Assembly: GCA_033439265.1 (NCBI GenBank)
Contig: JAVTVX010000027.1
Span: 9,253,001 to 9,317,000, forward strand
DNA length: 64,000 nt
Origin: Dillenia suffruticosa
Lineage: Eukaryota; Streptophyta; Magnoliopsida; Dilleniales; Dilleniaceae
Reading direction: 5' to 3'
The position numbers and the translations under genes were made by a program. Positions 55,641-64,000 of this stretch are shown in pieces. The notes below the pieces were generated by a model. It was not told the DNA's origin, did no database searches, and saw only the letters and a program-made list of their open reading frames with translations. Each line of letters begins with the position of its first letter. Position 1 is the stretch's first letter.

Positions 55641-57165
55641 GAACCTACTTCTTCTTAGATCCAGTTGAGTTAAATTTAAACGAATTTTTGAGAATCCACT
55701 TTAAGTTTATTCTTGATGAGTTGAGAAACCAGGTGTGAATGGAGTATCCAATGTTTTTGCAGTATGCACAATGGTTGTTATTTACTCTTGTGCTCTTGAT
55801 GTTGTCAGAGAATTTCTTTTTAAGATTGCAGTTCTCTGACTTGTGCCCAATCTTCATACATGTATGGTATCTTTATAGTTTGACATTTCAAAACTTGGCA
55901 CAAAGAATTTATATAGTTTTTTCTGAGTTTGAGTTGGATAATATCATAATCCTGCCTTATCAAATCAACCTCTTTGTGTTCCTAGCATAGCATCTAATTT
56001 TTCTTGATCTTCAATGAACTTCATCAATATAATGTTTCGTTTGATGTTTTTCTCCTTTTGTTCAGATAATTCTTTTTTAAGAGCCATGTTTTCATTTACT
56101 TGATTATCGCTAGTCTTTTCTGCCTTATTATTCAACTCCTTTTCAATTTAAGCAATTTTTAATTCTAATCTAGCATTTTCCTTGTTTAATTCATTGACTT
56201 CTATTTTTTGACATTTCTAACAATTTAACAGTTTCCGTTAACTCCTTTTTCACCAAGTTATTTTTCACTTTTAGTCTTTTAGTTCTTTAAGTGATTCTAA
56301 TAGTGTTTCATGCAATTCAATGATAGTGAAGTTATTTTTATTAGAATCAGAACAAAAGGAATAAAAATTAGAATTTACCTCACTATCAGAAGATTCATCA
56401 TTAGCCATGAAACATACATGACTTGTTCCTCTACTTATTCATCTTCACTTGAACTAGAATCTTCATCACTCCAAGCTGCAAGTGCTTTCTTCTTTTTCTT
56501 CTCTTTTCTTTCTTTCTTATATTTCTTTTCATCCATTTTAGAAAAGGGCAATGAGCTTTTATGTGTCCTAGATTCTTGCACTCAAAGTACCTGATTTCCT
56601 CCTTCTTCTCTAGCTTTTTAAAAAATGATTTGTTCATATTTCTTCTTTTCATCTTGAATTTCTTGAATCTTCTAACTAGGAGTGCTTCATCTTCTTCATT
56701 ATCTTCTTCTTCTGAGTTTGATGTGCTTTCATCACTATCAGTTTTTGGAGCCATTCCTTTGCCTCTTTCTTCTTTTGCTAGCTCCTTCAAATTCAGTTTC
56801 ATCTCATGGGTTATTAAAAACACCACAAGTTCATCCATTATTAGAGTTTCAAGATTCCTAGATTGTTCAATTGTAGTAACCTTGGGCTCCCATGATTTTG
56901 GCAGAGTTCTCAAAATTTTGTCCAGTATATCTTCCTGAGGAATTCCTTTTCCAAGCAATCTTAGCTCATTTGTTACCTTATTGAACCTTGTTATCATTTC
57001 GCTGATTGTTTATCTTTCCTTCATTTTGAAAATTCTGTACTCTTGCTTTAGCGATCTAATTTTGCTCTTGTGAACTTGATCAGTGCCTTCGTAAGTAGTT
57101 TCGTATCTTTCCCAAATTTCCTTTGTTGTAATGCATGATGAGACTCGATTTTATTCATTGACGCT
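55641..57165 (-). pseudogene. copia-3 gag with coil and zinc knuckles
   Basis: 56431-56997 reads MITRFNKVTNELRLLGKGIP, then LPKSWEPKVTTIEQSRNLET, an acidic linker and FECKNLGHIKAHCP, a CCHC knuckle with the first Cys changed. After a long decayed coil, 55645-55857 has GHKSENC and CAYCKNIGYSIHTW, two more altered knuckles. The gag N-terminus is missing at the 57165 junction. Confidence 0.8.
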
Positions 57166-57214
57166 CAGACCAAGGTGAAGGAGATTTATAGTTTTATAGT
57201 TGACTTGATAAACA

Positions 57215-58085
57215 TTCTTCTGCTCACTTGTTACACTTGTTACTATGCCATATTATATAAATTTTATACAATTATTGCCTTACACTTGTTACCAGATGTT
57301 GGAGCAATCGTCAAATCCACTTGTATCTTGTTACCATTTGTTATTTGTTATAGATCACTTATTATCACTTATTACAATGTCATACACGATAGAGAGTAAA
57401 AGTATTTATTACCATTTGTTAAAAATCACTTGTTACCTTTTGTTATCATGACATATTATACAAATTTTATACAATTATTACCTTACCACTTGTTACCAAG
57501 TATTGGAGCAATTGTCAAATGCACTTGTTATCTTGTTATCATTTGTTATTTGTTATAAATTACTTGTTATCACTTATTACCATGTCATACATGATAGAGA
57601 ATAAAAGTACTTACTACCATTTGTTAAAAATCACTTATTATCACTTGTTACCATAGCATATTATATAAATTTATACAATTATTGTCATACCACTTGTTAC
57701 CAGATATTGGAACAATCGTCGAATGCACTTGTTAGCTGTTACCATTTGTTATTTGTTATAAATCACTTGTCATTACTTGTTACAATGTCCTACACGATAG
57801 AGAATAAAAGTACTTATTACCATTTGTTAAAATTCACTTGTTACTAATTGTTAGCATGCCATATGATACAAATTTTATACAATTATTAACTTACCACTTG
57901 TTACTAGCTATTGGAGTATTCGTCAAATATACTTTTATGTTGTTATCATTTGTTATTTATTATAGATCATTTTTTATCATTTGTTATCACTTGTTACCAT
58001 ATCCTACACGATAGAGAATAAAAGAACTTGTTACTATTTGTTAAAAATCACTTGATATCACTTGTTGTCATACCATTTCACGACA
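57215..58085 (+). repeat. Tandem array, four units of 204 bp (TTGTTACC type)
   Basis: The word GGAGCA or its variant recurs at 57301, 57505, 57709 and 57913, exactly 204 bp apart. Each unit has TTATACAATTATT, ACACGATAGAGAATAAAAG-like and several ACTTGTTA(C/T)CA words. The array is followed by AATTAAAAATATAAAAATAT, the same core that follows the 45.8-kb copy. No reading frame is conserved. Confidence 0.9.
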
Positions 58086-58499
58086 CATGATACCAAGAAT
58101 GAAAGTAAACTAATTAAAAATATAAAAATATAGAAGATAATTGAAATAAATAGGAGAAGATTTTTTTGTGGTAAATTGATTAAGTTGGCACCCTAAATCT
58201 AAATAAAGAAGTGAATAAATATTTTTCGCGCCTAACTTTTTCTCACCAATTTTCTTGGCACCAAAGAGGAGGAGGAAGAGGAGGCGTGTTTTTTTAATTG
58301 ATGTAAAATATATGAGGTGTGTTTTTTTAATTGATAAAAAATTATATACTCATAATAAAAAATATATATATATGAGAAACTGTATGATATAAATTAATAA
58401 TTTAATATAAATACAAATTTTAAATAATAAAATAATAATATAATTTAATAATTTCATATCATTATATTAAGTAAATTAATAATATTATTATTTTAAATT
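58086..58499. other. AT-rich DNA, no gene recognised
   Basis: A direct repeat of GGTGTGTTTTTTTAATTGAT, also as GGCGTGTTTTTTTAATTGAT, lies at 58282 and 58316. No coding similarity. Confidence 0.5.
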
Positions 58500-58820
58500 A
58501 CGGGCGGGCCTGCATGGCATGCGGGTAGCACCATGCAAGCTTGCACGTTAAAGCCGCGAGGCATGTGCGGGTGTCCCTATGCTTGTTGCATGCGCGGGCA
58601 TCCCTGCGCTTGCCACATGCATGGGGCCCCGCATGGCCCTACTTCGCGTAAGCGAGTGCATGCGCTTGCCCACACGGTTGAGCCACACGGGCATGCGCGG
58701 TTGCGCCACGTAGGCATGTGCGGGCGCCTGTGCATGCTCATTCTCCATGCTTGCCCATGTGGTTTAGCCGCATTGGCATGCGCGGTTGTACCGCGTCGTT
58801 ATCTGTAGGCCGGCAGATAG
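58500..58820. repeat. CpG-rich GCATGC island 3
   Basis: About 320 bp with GGCATGCGGGTAGCACCATG, GGCATGCGCGGTTG and GCATGTGCGGG words. Composition and words match islands 1 and 2. GGCATGCGCGGTTG(C/T)(G/A)CC occurs twice, at about 58689 and 58775. Confidence 0.7.
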
Positions 58821-58869
58821 AAAAAATTTGCATTCAAATGGAAAAAGTTGAAAAAACAATTGCATCATT

Positions 58870-58950
58870 CGATCATTCATACATTCATACATTCATACAT
58901 TCATACATATTTGTACATATTCATACATATTCGTACTTATTCACTCATAT
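58870..58950. repeat. CATACATT microsatellite
   Basis: Four clear copies of TTCATACA followed by decayed ones (TTCATACATATTCGTAC). Confidence 0.9.
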
Positions 58951-59057
58951 GAGTGAATTAAAAAAAACAAATGAAAAAATATAGAATTATAATTAAATAC
59001 AAATGAAAAAAAAAGTGAAAAATTACTGAATTTGAACTTTGGGTTTAAATCTTTTGG

Positions 59058-59195
59058 CTTAACGAGAAGAGGATCCACTTGCAGCAGCAGAAGAAGAGGA
59101 TGGTGCTGGAGCAACAGCACTTATAGTAGCAGGAGAAGAAGGATTATCATCCCTCCCCCTTAAAGGAAAAGAAGTTCTCGGAGGAGAACCAATTA
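59058..59195 (-). CDS. Possible C-terminal exon, Ser/Ala/Pro-rich (unrecognised)
   Basis: The minus strand reads VIGSPPRTSFPLRGRDDNPS, then SPATISAVAPAPSSSSAAAS and GSSSR before TAA. The composition is coding-like and the codons are not simple repeats. I see no clear acceptor. It may be the tail of a CACTA accessory protein, given the CACTA end at 60234, but there is no sequence proof. Confidence 0.25.
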
Positions 59196-59849
59196 CAAAT
59201 ACATTTACAAATCACAAATTACAATTTACACTCAAATTATAATTTAAATTCTATGAAGGGCCGAGATAACTTCAGTTGGACAAATAAATACCATATAAGT
59301 TCCATGTATAAATTCTATATATAGACACACAAATACATTTCATAAATTTATCATTTCGAAAAATAAAAAATTAAGAGAGACAATTAAAAGTAAACTAGAA
59401 ATTGTAATTGAAATAATAAAAATGGAAAAAATATGAATCTTCTTTTGTTGTGTGAAGTATGAACCAACTCTTACCATTACCAATTACACTTACCGTAACC
59501 TACTATACTTTACCGCGACTTACCATACCATGTGAATACCATGATAACATAATAACACCAACTCTTATCACCTTTCCATTGCATCTTATTACTTCTTTAT
59601 CCCCTCTCACTCACAAAAACAACTCTTATACTAATTAATTAATACACTCAATATATAGTTTATAGACAGTAGATGATAATCGTCAAGAGTGATAGAGTCA
59701 TGATAGAGTCCATGGTTTATTAGTAGTCTCCATTCCTAAACATTCCTTATTTACTCACCATTTTTTGAAAACGTCACTATGGTTACTAAACAAAAGTCAA
59801 TAAACAATAGTCAATAATAGTTGCTAAAAATCTTTATTTACCCATCGCA
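59196..59849. other. AT-rich DNA, no gene recognised
   Basis: Contains CTTACC(G/A)-rich words (59470-59545), perhaps decayed CACTA subterminal repeats in the opposite orientation. No coding similarity. Confidence 0.45.
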
Positions 59850-60234
59850 AGTTATAGTCGCTACAACATTGTTATACAGACACCGTTCAAATGGTGGTTC
59901 AAAACCACAAGGATAGAACATTGCTTATACAAACGCCTTTCAAATCGTGACTACAAATCTATATTTACCGATCACAAGTTATAGCGGTGAGGATACAACC
60001 ATTGCTTATACAAACGTCCTTATATCCGTAAGTATAAAGTATTGTTTATATAAATGCTGAGCTAGCTTTAGTTACGGTTGATAAACTTTTACGAATGAGC
60101 ATTTTAAGACCGTAGGAAAATATATAGTATTTTCGACGGTCTATTCAAAACTATCCGTATAGGTTCAAAAAAATGTAAGTAAAAGTTACCGACAATAAAT
60201 GTTCGCGTCAGGATAACACTTTAATTATGTAGTG
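59850..60234. mobile_element. CACTA-type terminal region
   Basis: The stretch ends TTTAATTATGTAGTG at 60234; inverted it starts CACTACATAATTAAAGTG. Internal words such as TTGCTTATACAAACG(C/T)C recur at 59921 and 60014. It differs from the terminus at 43772, so it belongs to another family. No partner end was found in the window. Confidence 0.5.
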
Positions 60235-60389
60235 GATTGTCATGGCACAAAAGCAGATATGGGCTGATATTTCCTTGTTCCTTGTATTGGTTATGTTCTT
60301 CATTTCTTGTCTAGTAGAAACTAATCAAGCTCCGTTTGATCTCCCAGAAGCAGAAGCTAAATCAGTTGTAGGCTATAATGTAGAATATT
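60235..60389 (+). pseudogene. nad1: Mitochondrial nad1 fragment (nuclear transfer)
   Basis: The 155-bp stretch encodes [20 protein letters not shown], then [20 protein letters not shown] and [11 protein letters not shown]. This is an internal part of plant mitochondrial NADH dehydrogenase subunit 1 (complex I), where [14 protein letters not shown] is highly conserved; here Arg is Gln. It starts right after the CACTA end and stops at YNVEY, where copia-4 gag continues in frame. From memory of the gene, several changes look like C to T or G to A, as expected for methylated nuclear DNA. It cannot act as nad1. Confidence 0.9.
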
Positions 60390-61080
60390 ATCATGCATTA
60401 ATGAAAAGATTAGTTGAGTTAAAACAAGAAAACGACAAATTAATGGTGGAAAATCAAAAACTGCTAAGCTAGAATGACACTTGAATACAAGACAAAAATA
60501 GCTTGTGTGACAAAATTAAGGAGAATAAAAAACTAAAATCTGAAATTGAAAACCTTAAGGACATGAATGAAAAGAATGAAAAGAATGAATCTGAATCATC
60601 TCTAAAATTTAACCTAAAAAATGAGAAAGACAAGAATCAAAGACTTAGCTCAATTTTATATAAGTTTATTCAAGGGCAAGAAAAATTCGATTTGATGTTA
60701 GGAGCCCAAATGGCTATATATGATAAAATTAGCTTAGGCTTTAATACTATAGTAAATGAAAAGAAGCTCTTCAGTTCCTTCATACCCAGCTTAGAGTCCA
60801 CTAAAATCAAGACAAGATGTCATACATGTATGAAAACATGGCACAAATCTAAACATTGCAAGATGAAAAAGCAATCTGGCTCACATAAAAATACATAATT
60901 CACAAAACACGTCAAGTGCACACATTGTAACAAGTTAGGCCATAGCACTAATGTGTGTTGGTTTAGCAACACCACTCGAAACAAGAATGCCTTAAGATGG
61001 ATCCCAAAGATATCTAGAACCAGTTTTTCAACTAATTCAGTCAAACTCGAGAAAATTTGGGTACTAAAAGCACAAACATA
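60390..61080 (+). pseudogene. copia-4 gag C-terminal half
   Basis: A coiled-coil [20 protein letters not shown], a stop, then IKENKKLKSEIENLKDMNEK, then two CCHC knuckles: CHTCMKTWHKSKHC (60817-60862) and CTHCNKLGHSTNVC (60917-60960). Both knuckles keep the full C-x2-C-x4-H-x4-C pattern, but an in-frame TAA separates them (60896-60898). Confidence 0.85.
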
Positions 61081-61440
61081 ATTGATCTTCCTCTCAGGTA
61101 TGCCTGAAGTCTAAAGAAGCTATGAATTCCTCCTCGTAGTACATTGACAATGGTTGTTCAAGATGTATGACAGGAGATGCATCAAGATTCTCTAATCTAG
61201 AAAATAAGAAAGGAGGGGGAGTAGCCTTTGGGGACAACTCAAAAGGCAAGATTGTTGGGATCAGTAGTGTAGGCAAGTCCTCCTCCTCTTCCCAATTTAA
61301 AAATGTTTTGCTTGTGGATGGTTTAAAATTTAGTTTACTCGGTGTGAGTTAGTTATACGATAGAGGATATAGAGTTACATTTGAATCTAATGTCTGCTTA
61401 ATCATAATAAACAATCAAATAAGGTAGAATATACTGGGTT
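61081..61440 (+). pseudogene. copia-4 protease
   Basis: YIDNGCSRCMTGDASRFSNL, then GGVAFGDNSKGKIVGISSVG and LKFSLLGVS before a stop. The active site D-S-G-C-S has become D-N-G-C-S; the Asp is kept. Confidence 0.85.
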
Positions 61441-61499
61441 TAGAAGAGAAAATATATATGTAAGAGATTTGGAACAATCTGATATTTGAAATAAGTCAT

Positions 61500-61700
61500 G
61501 CTTAGTAGCAGTAAATCAGTCTAACACTTGACTATGACATAGAAGACTAGGACACGCTAGCATGGACTTAATCTCTAGACTAGCCAGAAAGGAGATCATA
61601 AATTTCGAAAGACTAGGACACGCTAGCATAGACTTAATCTCTAGACTAGCCAGAAATAAGATAGGAGGACACACAAAGAACTACACTTTCTAAACATTCA
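61500..61700 (+). pseudogene. copia-4 GAG-pre-integrase with an in-frame duplication
   Basis: RLGHASMDLISRLARKEIIN is followed 66 bp later by RLGHASIDLISRLARNKIGG. The repeat unit (61545 and 61611) is 22 codons and keeps the frame. The sequence then leaves the pre-integrase pattern near 61690. Confidence 0.8.
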
Positions 61701-62823
61701 TCAAGGGAAAAAATATCAGGGTTAGCCCCAAAATCATATGTAGATTAAGTGAATTGCCCTAGGTTCCATATGAAGAATGTGAGGAATATTTGAGTGGGAC
61801 TCGATTAGAACAAATAATCCTATAATGGATGTGGTTGAAACAAGTGCAAACAAGTTAGGGTTATATGAACCCATAATGTGCTTGATAGTGAATCACATTT
61901 TAATACCAAGGGCAGGTAGTTATGCATTACTAACCAAAGAAGACCTCTGGTTGATATATTGTATAATACAGAAAAGAAACCAGGATTGCATTTTCTAGTT
62001 TCCTACATGATGGTTAATAATGTTAAATCTAATTTCACAACCTTAGCATATGGGAGTTTGATAACTGACCTTCTAATAGAACACAAGATCAATCTAGATA
62101 AGGAAGCAGCAACTCAAAGAATGTAATCAATATCTCTACCCTGAACAAGGCAAGTTGGGAACTTAAAAATGGAGAATAGAAGAAGAAAGAAGAAAAGAAA
62201 AGGAAGGTAGAAAAAATCAAGGCATTCACTACTGATCAGGAGATGGATAGACTGCTGAAGGTAGTTAGCTGCATTAATGAACCCAAGGTGGGTGAAGAAT
62301 TAACCTTTGAAATGATGGGGATGCTCTAGTTAGATTCACTGCTTATGCTTTCTGTTTTCATATCTATCTTCACGAGAGAGTGCATGTCATAAAAGAACAA
62401 AACACCAAGATCTTAAAGGCTATTAAAAAATTTGAAGGGAAGTTCACTGAAAACTCTAAGGAAAAAGGAAAAAGGGCTAGAGAAGAAGACAGCTCCAGTG
62501 AAAGTAAAGAAGAACCAAGAATGAAAATGCCTAGAATTGTCTTCTCTCCCCCATCTTACCTTATGACTCAACCCTCAGACATTCCCTCATCTTCTAAACC
62601 ATCAGAACCATCATCCTTTGCCCTTGTTGAGTAAGAACCTCTCTGTACCAACACCTTCTATTCCAACTGAATCTGCTCCCTCTATGTTCCTGCTTCATTC
62701 TCTCAGGAAATTGTTTCTATTCCTGCTACTATTGCTGTTGAACCCACACTAGTAGATCCTTCAACAATAGTTCAAGAAATTGATGAAGAAATTGTTAAAC
62801 AAGCCTCTGATATTGTTGAGTAG
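61700..62823 (+). pseudogene. copia-4 extra ORF (plant transposon protein type), broken
   Basis: Early pieces read PKIICRLSELP and VPYEECEEYL, comparable with TPRNICRESGIAWVSYDECE in copia-3. Later come KKPGLHFLVSYMMVNNVKSN and LAYGSLITDLLIEHKIN. The frame 62380-62634 gives a coil (EQNTKILKAIKKFEGKFTEN) and a Ser/Pro-rich tail, and a last piece ends VQEIDEEIVKQASDIVE at 62823. Several stops are present. Confidence 0.6.
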
Positions 62824-63421
62824 TATTAACTAGTACTTTATGGTGCTTGACCAATTGTTGATTAAATTATCTTGTTTGTTTTTGTGAACAATACTTTATT
62901 TTTAAATGTCTAGTTTGTTTTGTAAACAATGCAAGACTTACTGATTTGCATTACTTTATCCTTGACTCAGCTACCTGATTGCTTTATTAAGGGGGAGTTT
63001 GATTTACCTTTCTCAATAGGTTTACATTAACCTTAATTTCGGATCTTTTTTTGCCCATTAAGTTTAATTTTGGGCCCCTTTCTGTTGATGACAAAAGGGG
63101 GAGACGATAGTGTTGTGCTATGCTATATATATACTTGCTATATGTATTGAGATGTACATATGCTGATTAAGGGAGTCAATGTGCCATATATATATTTGCT
63201 ATAGTGTTTTTTGCCATATATATACTTGCTATATGTGTTGAGATGTATATATGCTAATTATGGGAATCTATGTGTGTGTAGTTCCTAACACTTCATGTGC
63301 ATAGTCTGTGTGTTGTTCCGAACACTTCATCTACATAGGATGCAATATTTGAGGGGGAATTAATTTAATTTATCTTTAAAACCATATTAGGTATGTTTTG
63401 TCATCATCAAAAAGGGGAAAA
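62824..63421 (+). other. copia-4 region with two polypurine-like tracts
   Basis: AAAAGGGGGAGACG at 63093 and CAAAAAGGGGAAAA at 63408 are both followed by TGTTGT. Between them TGC(T/C)ATATATATACTTGCTA occurs at 63121 and 63214 (93 bp apart), with a partial third copy. Either tract could mark the LTR start; the second is followed by the SIRE-like TGTTGTACTTACATGTTTTG. Confidence 0.6.
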
Positions 63422-64000
63422 TGTTGTACTTACATGTTTTGATGATAAGCAAAATAGTTTAAATTAGTAGGGCAATAATTAGAAAAACTTTGTGAAAAAA
63501 CCATATCAAAAGTAACCCTCTCGACAAATGATCCTAGAATAATACATGTTAGCCAACTAGATCATTTGTTAGTCAACTGGATTAAGAGAAAAGCAGAACA
63601 AAAATTGAATGTAGTCGACCATCGCATAAATTTTGTTGACTAAATAAGGCTTTAGAAACATAACTAGTTAACAAGATATGAAGGAGACTTCGACTAAAAC
63701 TCTTGAAAACTTAAGTACTCTAACAACCTAGTCAACTAAACCATACAAGCTGCTGACAGGACTTTTGAACACTTAAAAGCCCACCTTTGGTCATTAAAGA
63801 CAGTCAACTAAATGTCCTAGAAAAGTCGACTAAATTTGTCAAGACTTGAAAGAAAATATAGTCGACAGAACTAAAGCCTTAGTTGATTATTATGACAGAA
63901 ATTTGCTAAATAGTCAACCAACACATCAGTTTAGTCGACTAAATCTGACAATCGACATAGCCTTGAACTTAGTCTACTAGCTCATTTGTTATACACACTC
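63422..64000 (+). repeat. copia-4 3' LTR start, with GTCGAC motifs
   Basis: TGTTGTACTTACATGTTTTG followed by ATGATAA is the usual SIRE LTR start. Inside, TAGTCGACTAAAT and variants (GTCAACT, GTCGACC) recur about every 30-60 bp. The LTR runs past the window end. Confidence 0.65.

Larger units (their letters stand above)
48174..57165 (-). mobile_element. SIRE-like copia retrotransposon copia-3, 5'-truncated
   Basis: Minus-strand order is gag (coil and three zinc knuckles), protease, integrase, RT, RNase H, an extra ORF, polypurine tract AAAAAAGGGGGAGAT and a long 3' LTR. The long LTR, the GGGGGAGATTGTTGAAAT junction and the extra ORF point to the SIRE/Maximus group. The 5' LTR and gag start are missing: similarity stops at about 57165, where a TTGTTACC array begins. 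The element sits in the TNP2 pseudogene. Confidence 0.85.
60390..64000 (+). mobile_element. SIRE-like copia retrotransposon copia-4, internally deleted, runs off the window
   Basis: On the + strand: gag coil and two zinc knuckles, protease, GAG-pre-integrase, then directly the extra ORF, two polypurine-like tracts and the start of the 3' LTR. Integrase, RT and RNase H are absent. It shares protease, knuckle and extra-ORF patterns with copia-3 but lies in opposite orientation and is clearly diverged. The 5' end is replaced by the nad1 fragment. Confidence 0.8.

Noticed and set aside
57215..58085. CRISPR-like repeat spacing
   Set aside because: The period is 204 bp with repeat sequence throughout, no short direct repeats with unique spacers, and the DNA is from a plant nucleus.
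60242..60472. A functional mitochondrial-type gene or a piece of an organelle genome
   Set aside because: Only 155 bp match nad1; both sides are nuclear transposon sequence and the frame ends shortly after.
1..64000. tRNA, rRNA or snRNA genes
   Set aside because: No cloverleaf, 5S, 45S or U-RNA core was recognised; the only Pol III-like boxes are the SINE heads.

Overview
The window looks like nuclear DNA of a flowering plant. It is AT-rich and intergenic in character. It holds the remains of two intron-containing plant genes, several Ty1/copia LTR retrotransposons, hAT- and CACTA-type DNA transposon remains, endogenous pararetrovirus (Caulimoviridae-like) fragments, and a short piece of plant mitochondrial nad1. 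I see no intact gene; every protein-coding trace carries stops or frameshifts. The species cannot be told from the sequence.

Layout. 0.35-7.9 kb: a decayed calponin-homology (CH) domain gene on the + strand, whose phase-0 intron (1316-5566) holds a pararetrovirus fragment on the minus strand (1.55-4.3 kb) and a 237-bp tandem duplication. 7.9-13.2 kb: a 5'-truncated copia element (copia-1, minus strand) ending the CH gene. 13.48-13.69 kb: two tRNA-like SINE heads. 13.76-34.25 kb: a tandem array of ~575-bp units (about 15 copies), split by a complete but dead copia element (copia-2, 20161-32069, minus strand, LTRs at both ends, 5-bp target duplication). Copia-2 is itself interrupted by a 952-bp non-autonomous hAT element (8-bp target duplication) and by an apparent solo LTR (25515-30163, target duplication CAAAG). 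That LTR contains a rearranged pararetrovirus block with an 82-bp near-perfect inverted repeat.

35.0-35.5 kb: a solo LTR related to copia-1. 36.07-38.51 kb: a pepsin-family aspartic protease pseudogene with recognisable splice sites. 39-48 kb: AT-rich DNA with CpG-rich GCATGC islands, TTGTTACC-type repeats, a CACTA terminus and a TNP2-type CACTA transposase pseudogene (minus strand). 48.2-57.2 kb: a SIRE-like copia element (copia-3, minus strand) with an extra ORF between pol and the 3' LTR. 57.2-58.1 kb: a four-copy 204-bp tandem array. 58.5-60.2 kb: another CpG-rich island and a second CACTA end. 60.235-60.389 kb: a nad1 fragment abutting the CACTA end and fused to the gag of copia-4, a SIRE-like element on the + strand that has lost most of pol and runs off the window end.

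The genes do not work together as a pathway. The logic of the window is serial insertion and repair: target-site duplications, junctions and interrupted reading frames allow the order of many events to be read. Nothing amounts to a demonstrably new functional system. The best candidates for follow-up are the 575-bp array, the pararetrovirus foldback, the nad1 filler junction and the clustered GTCGA motifs in the SIRE-like elements.
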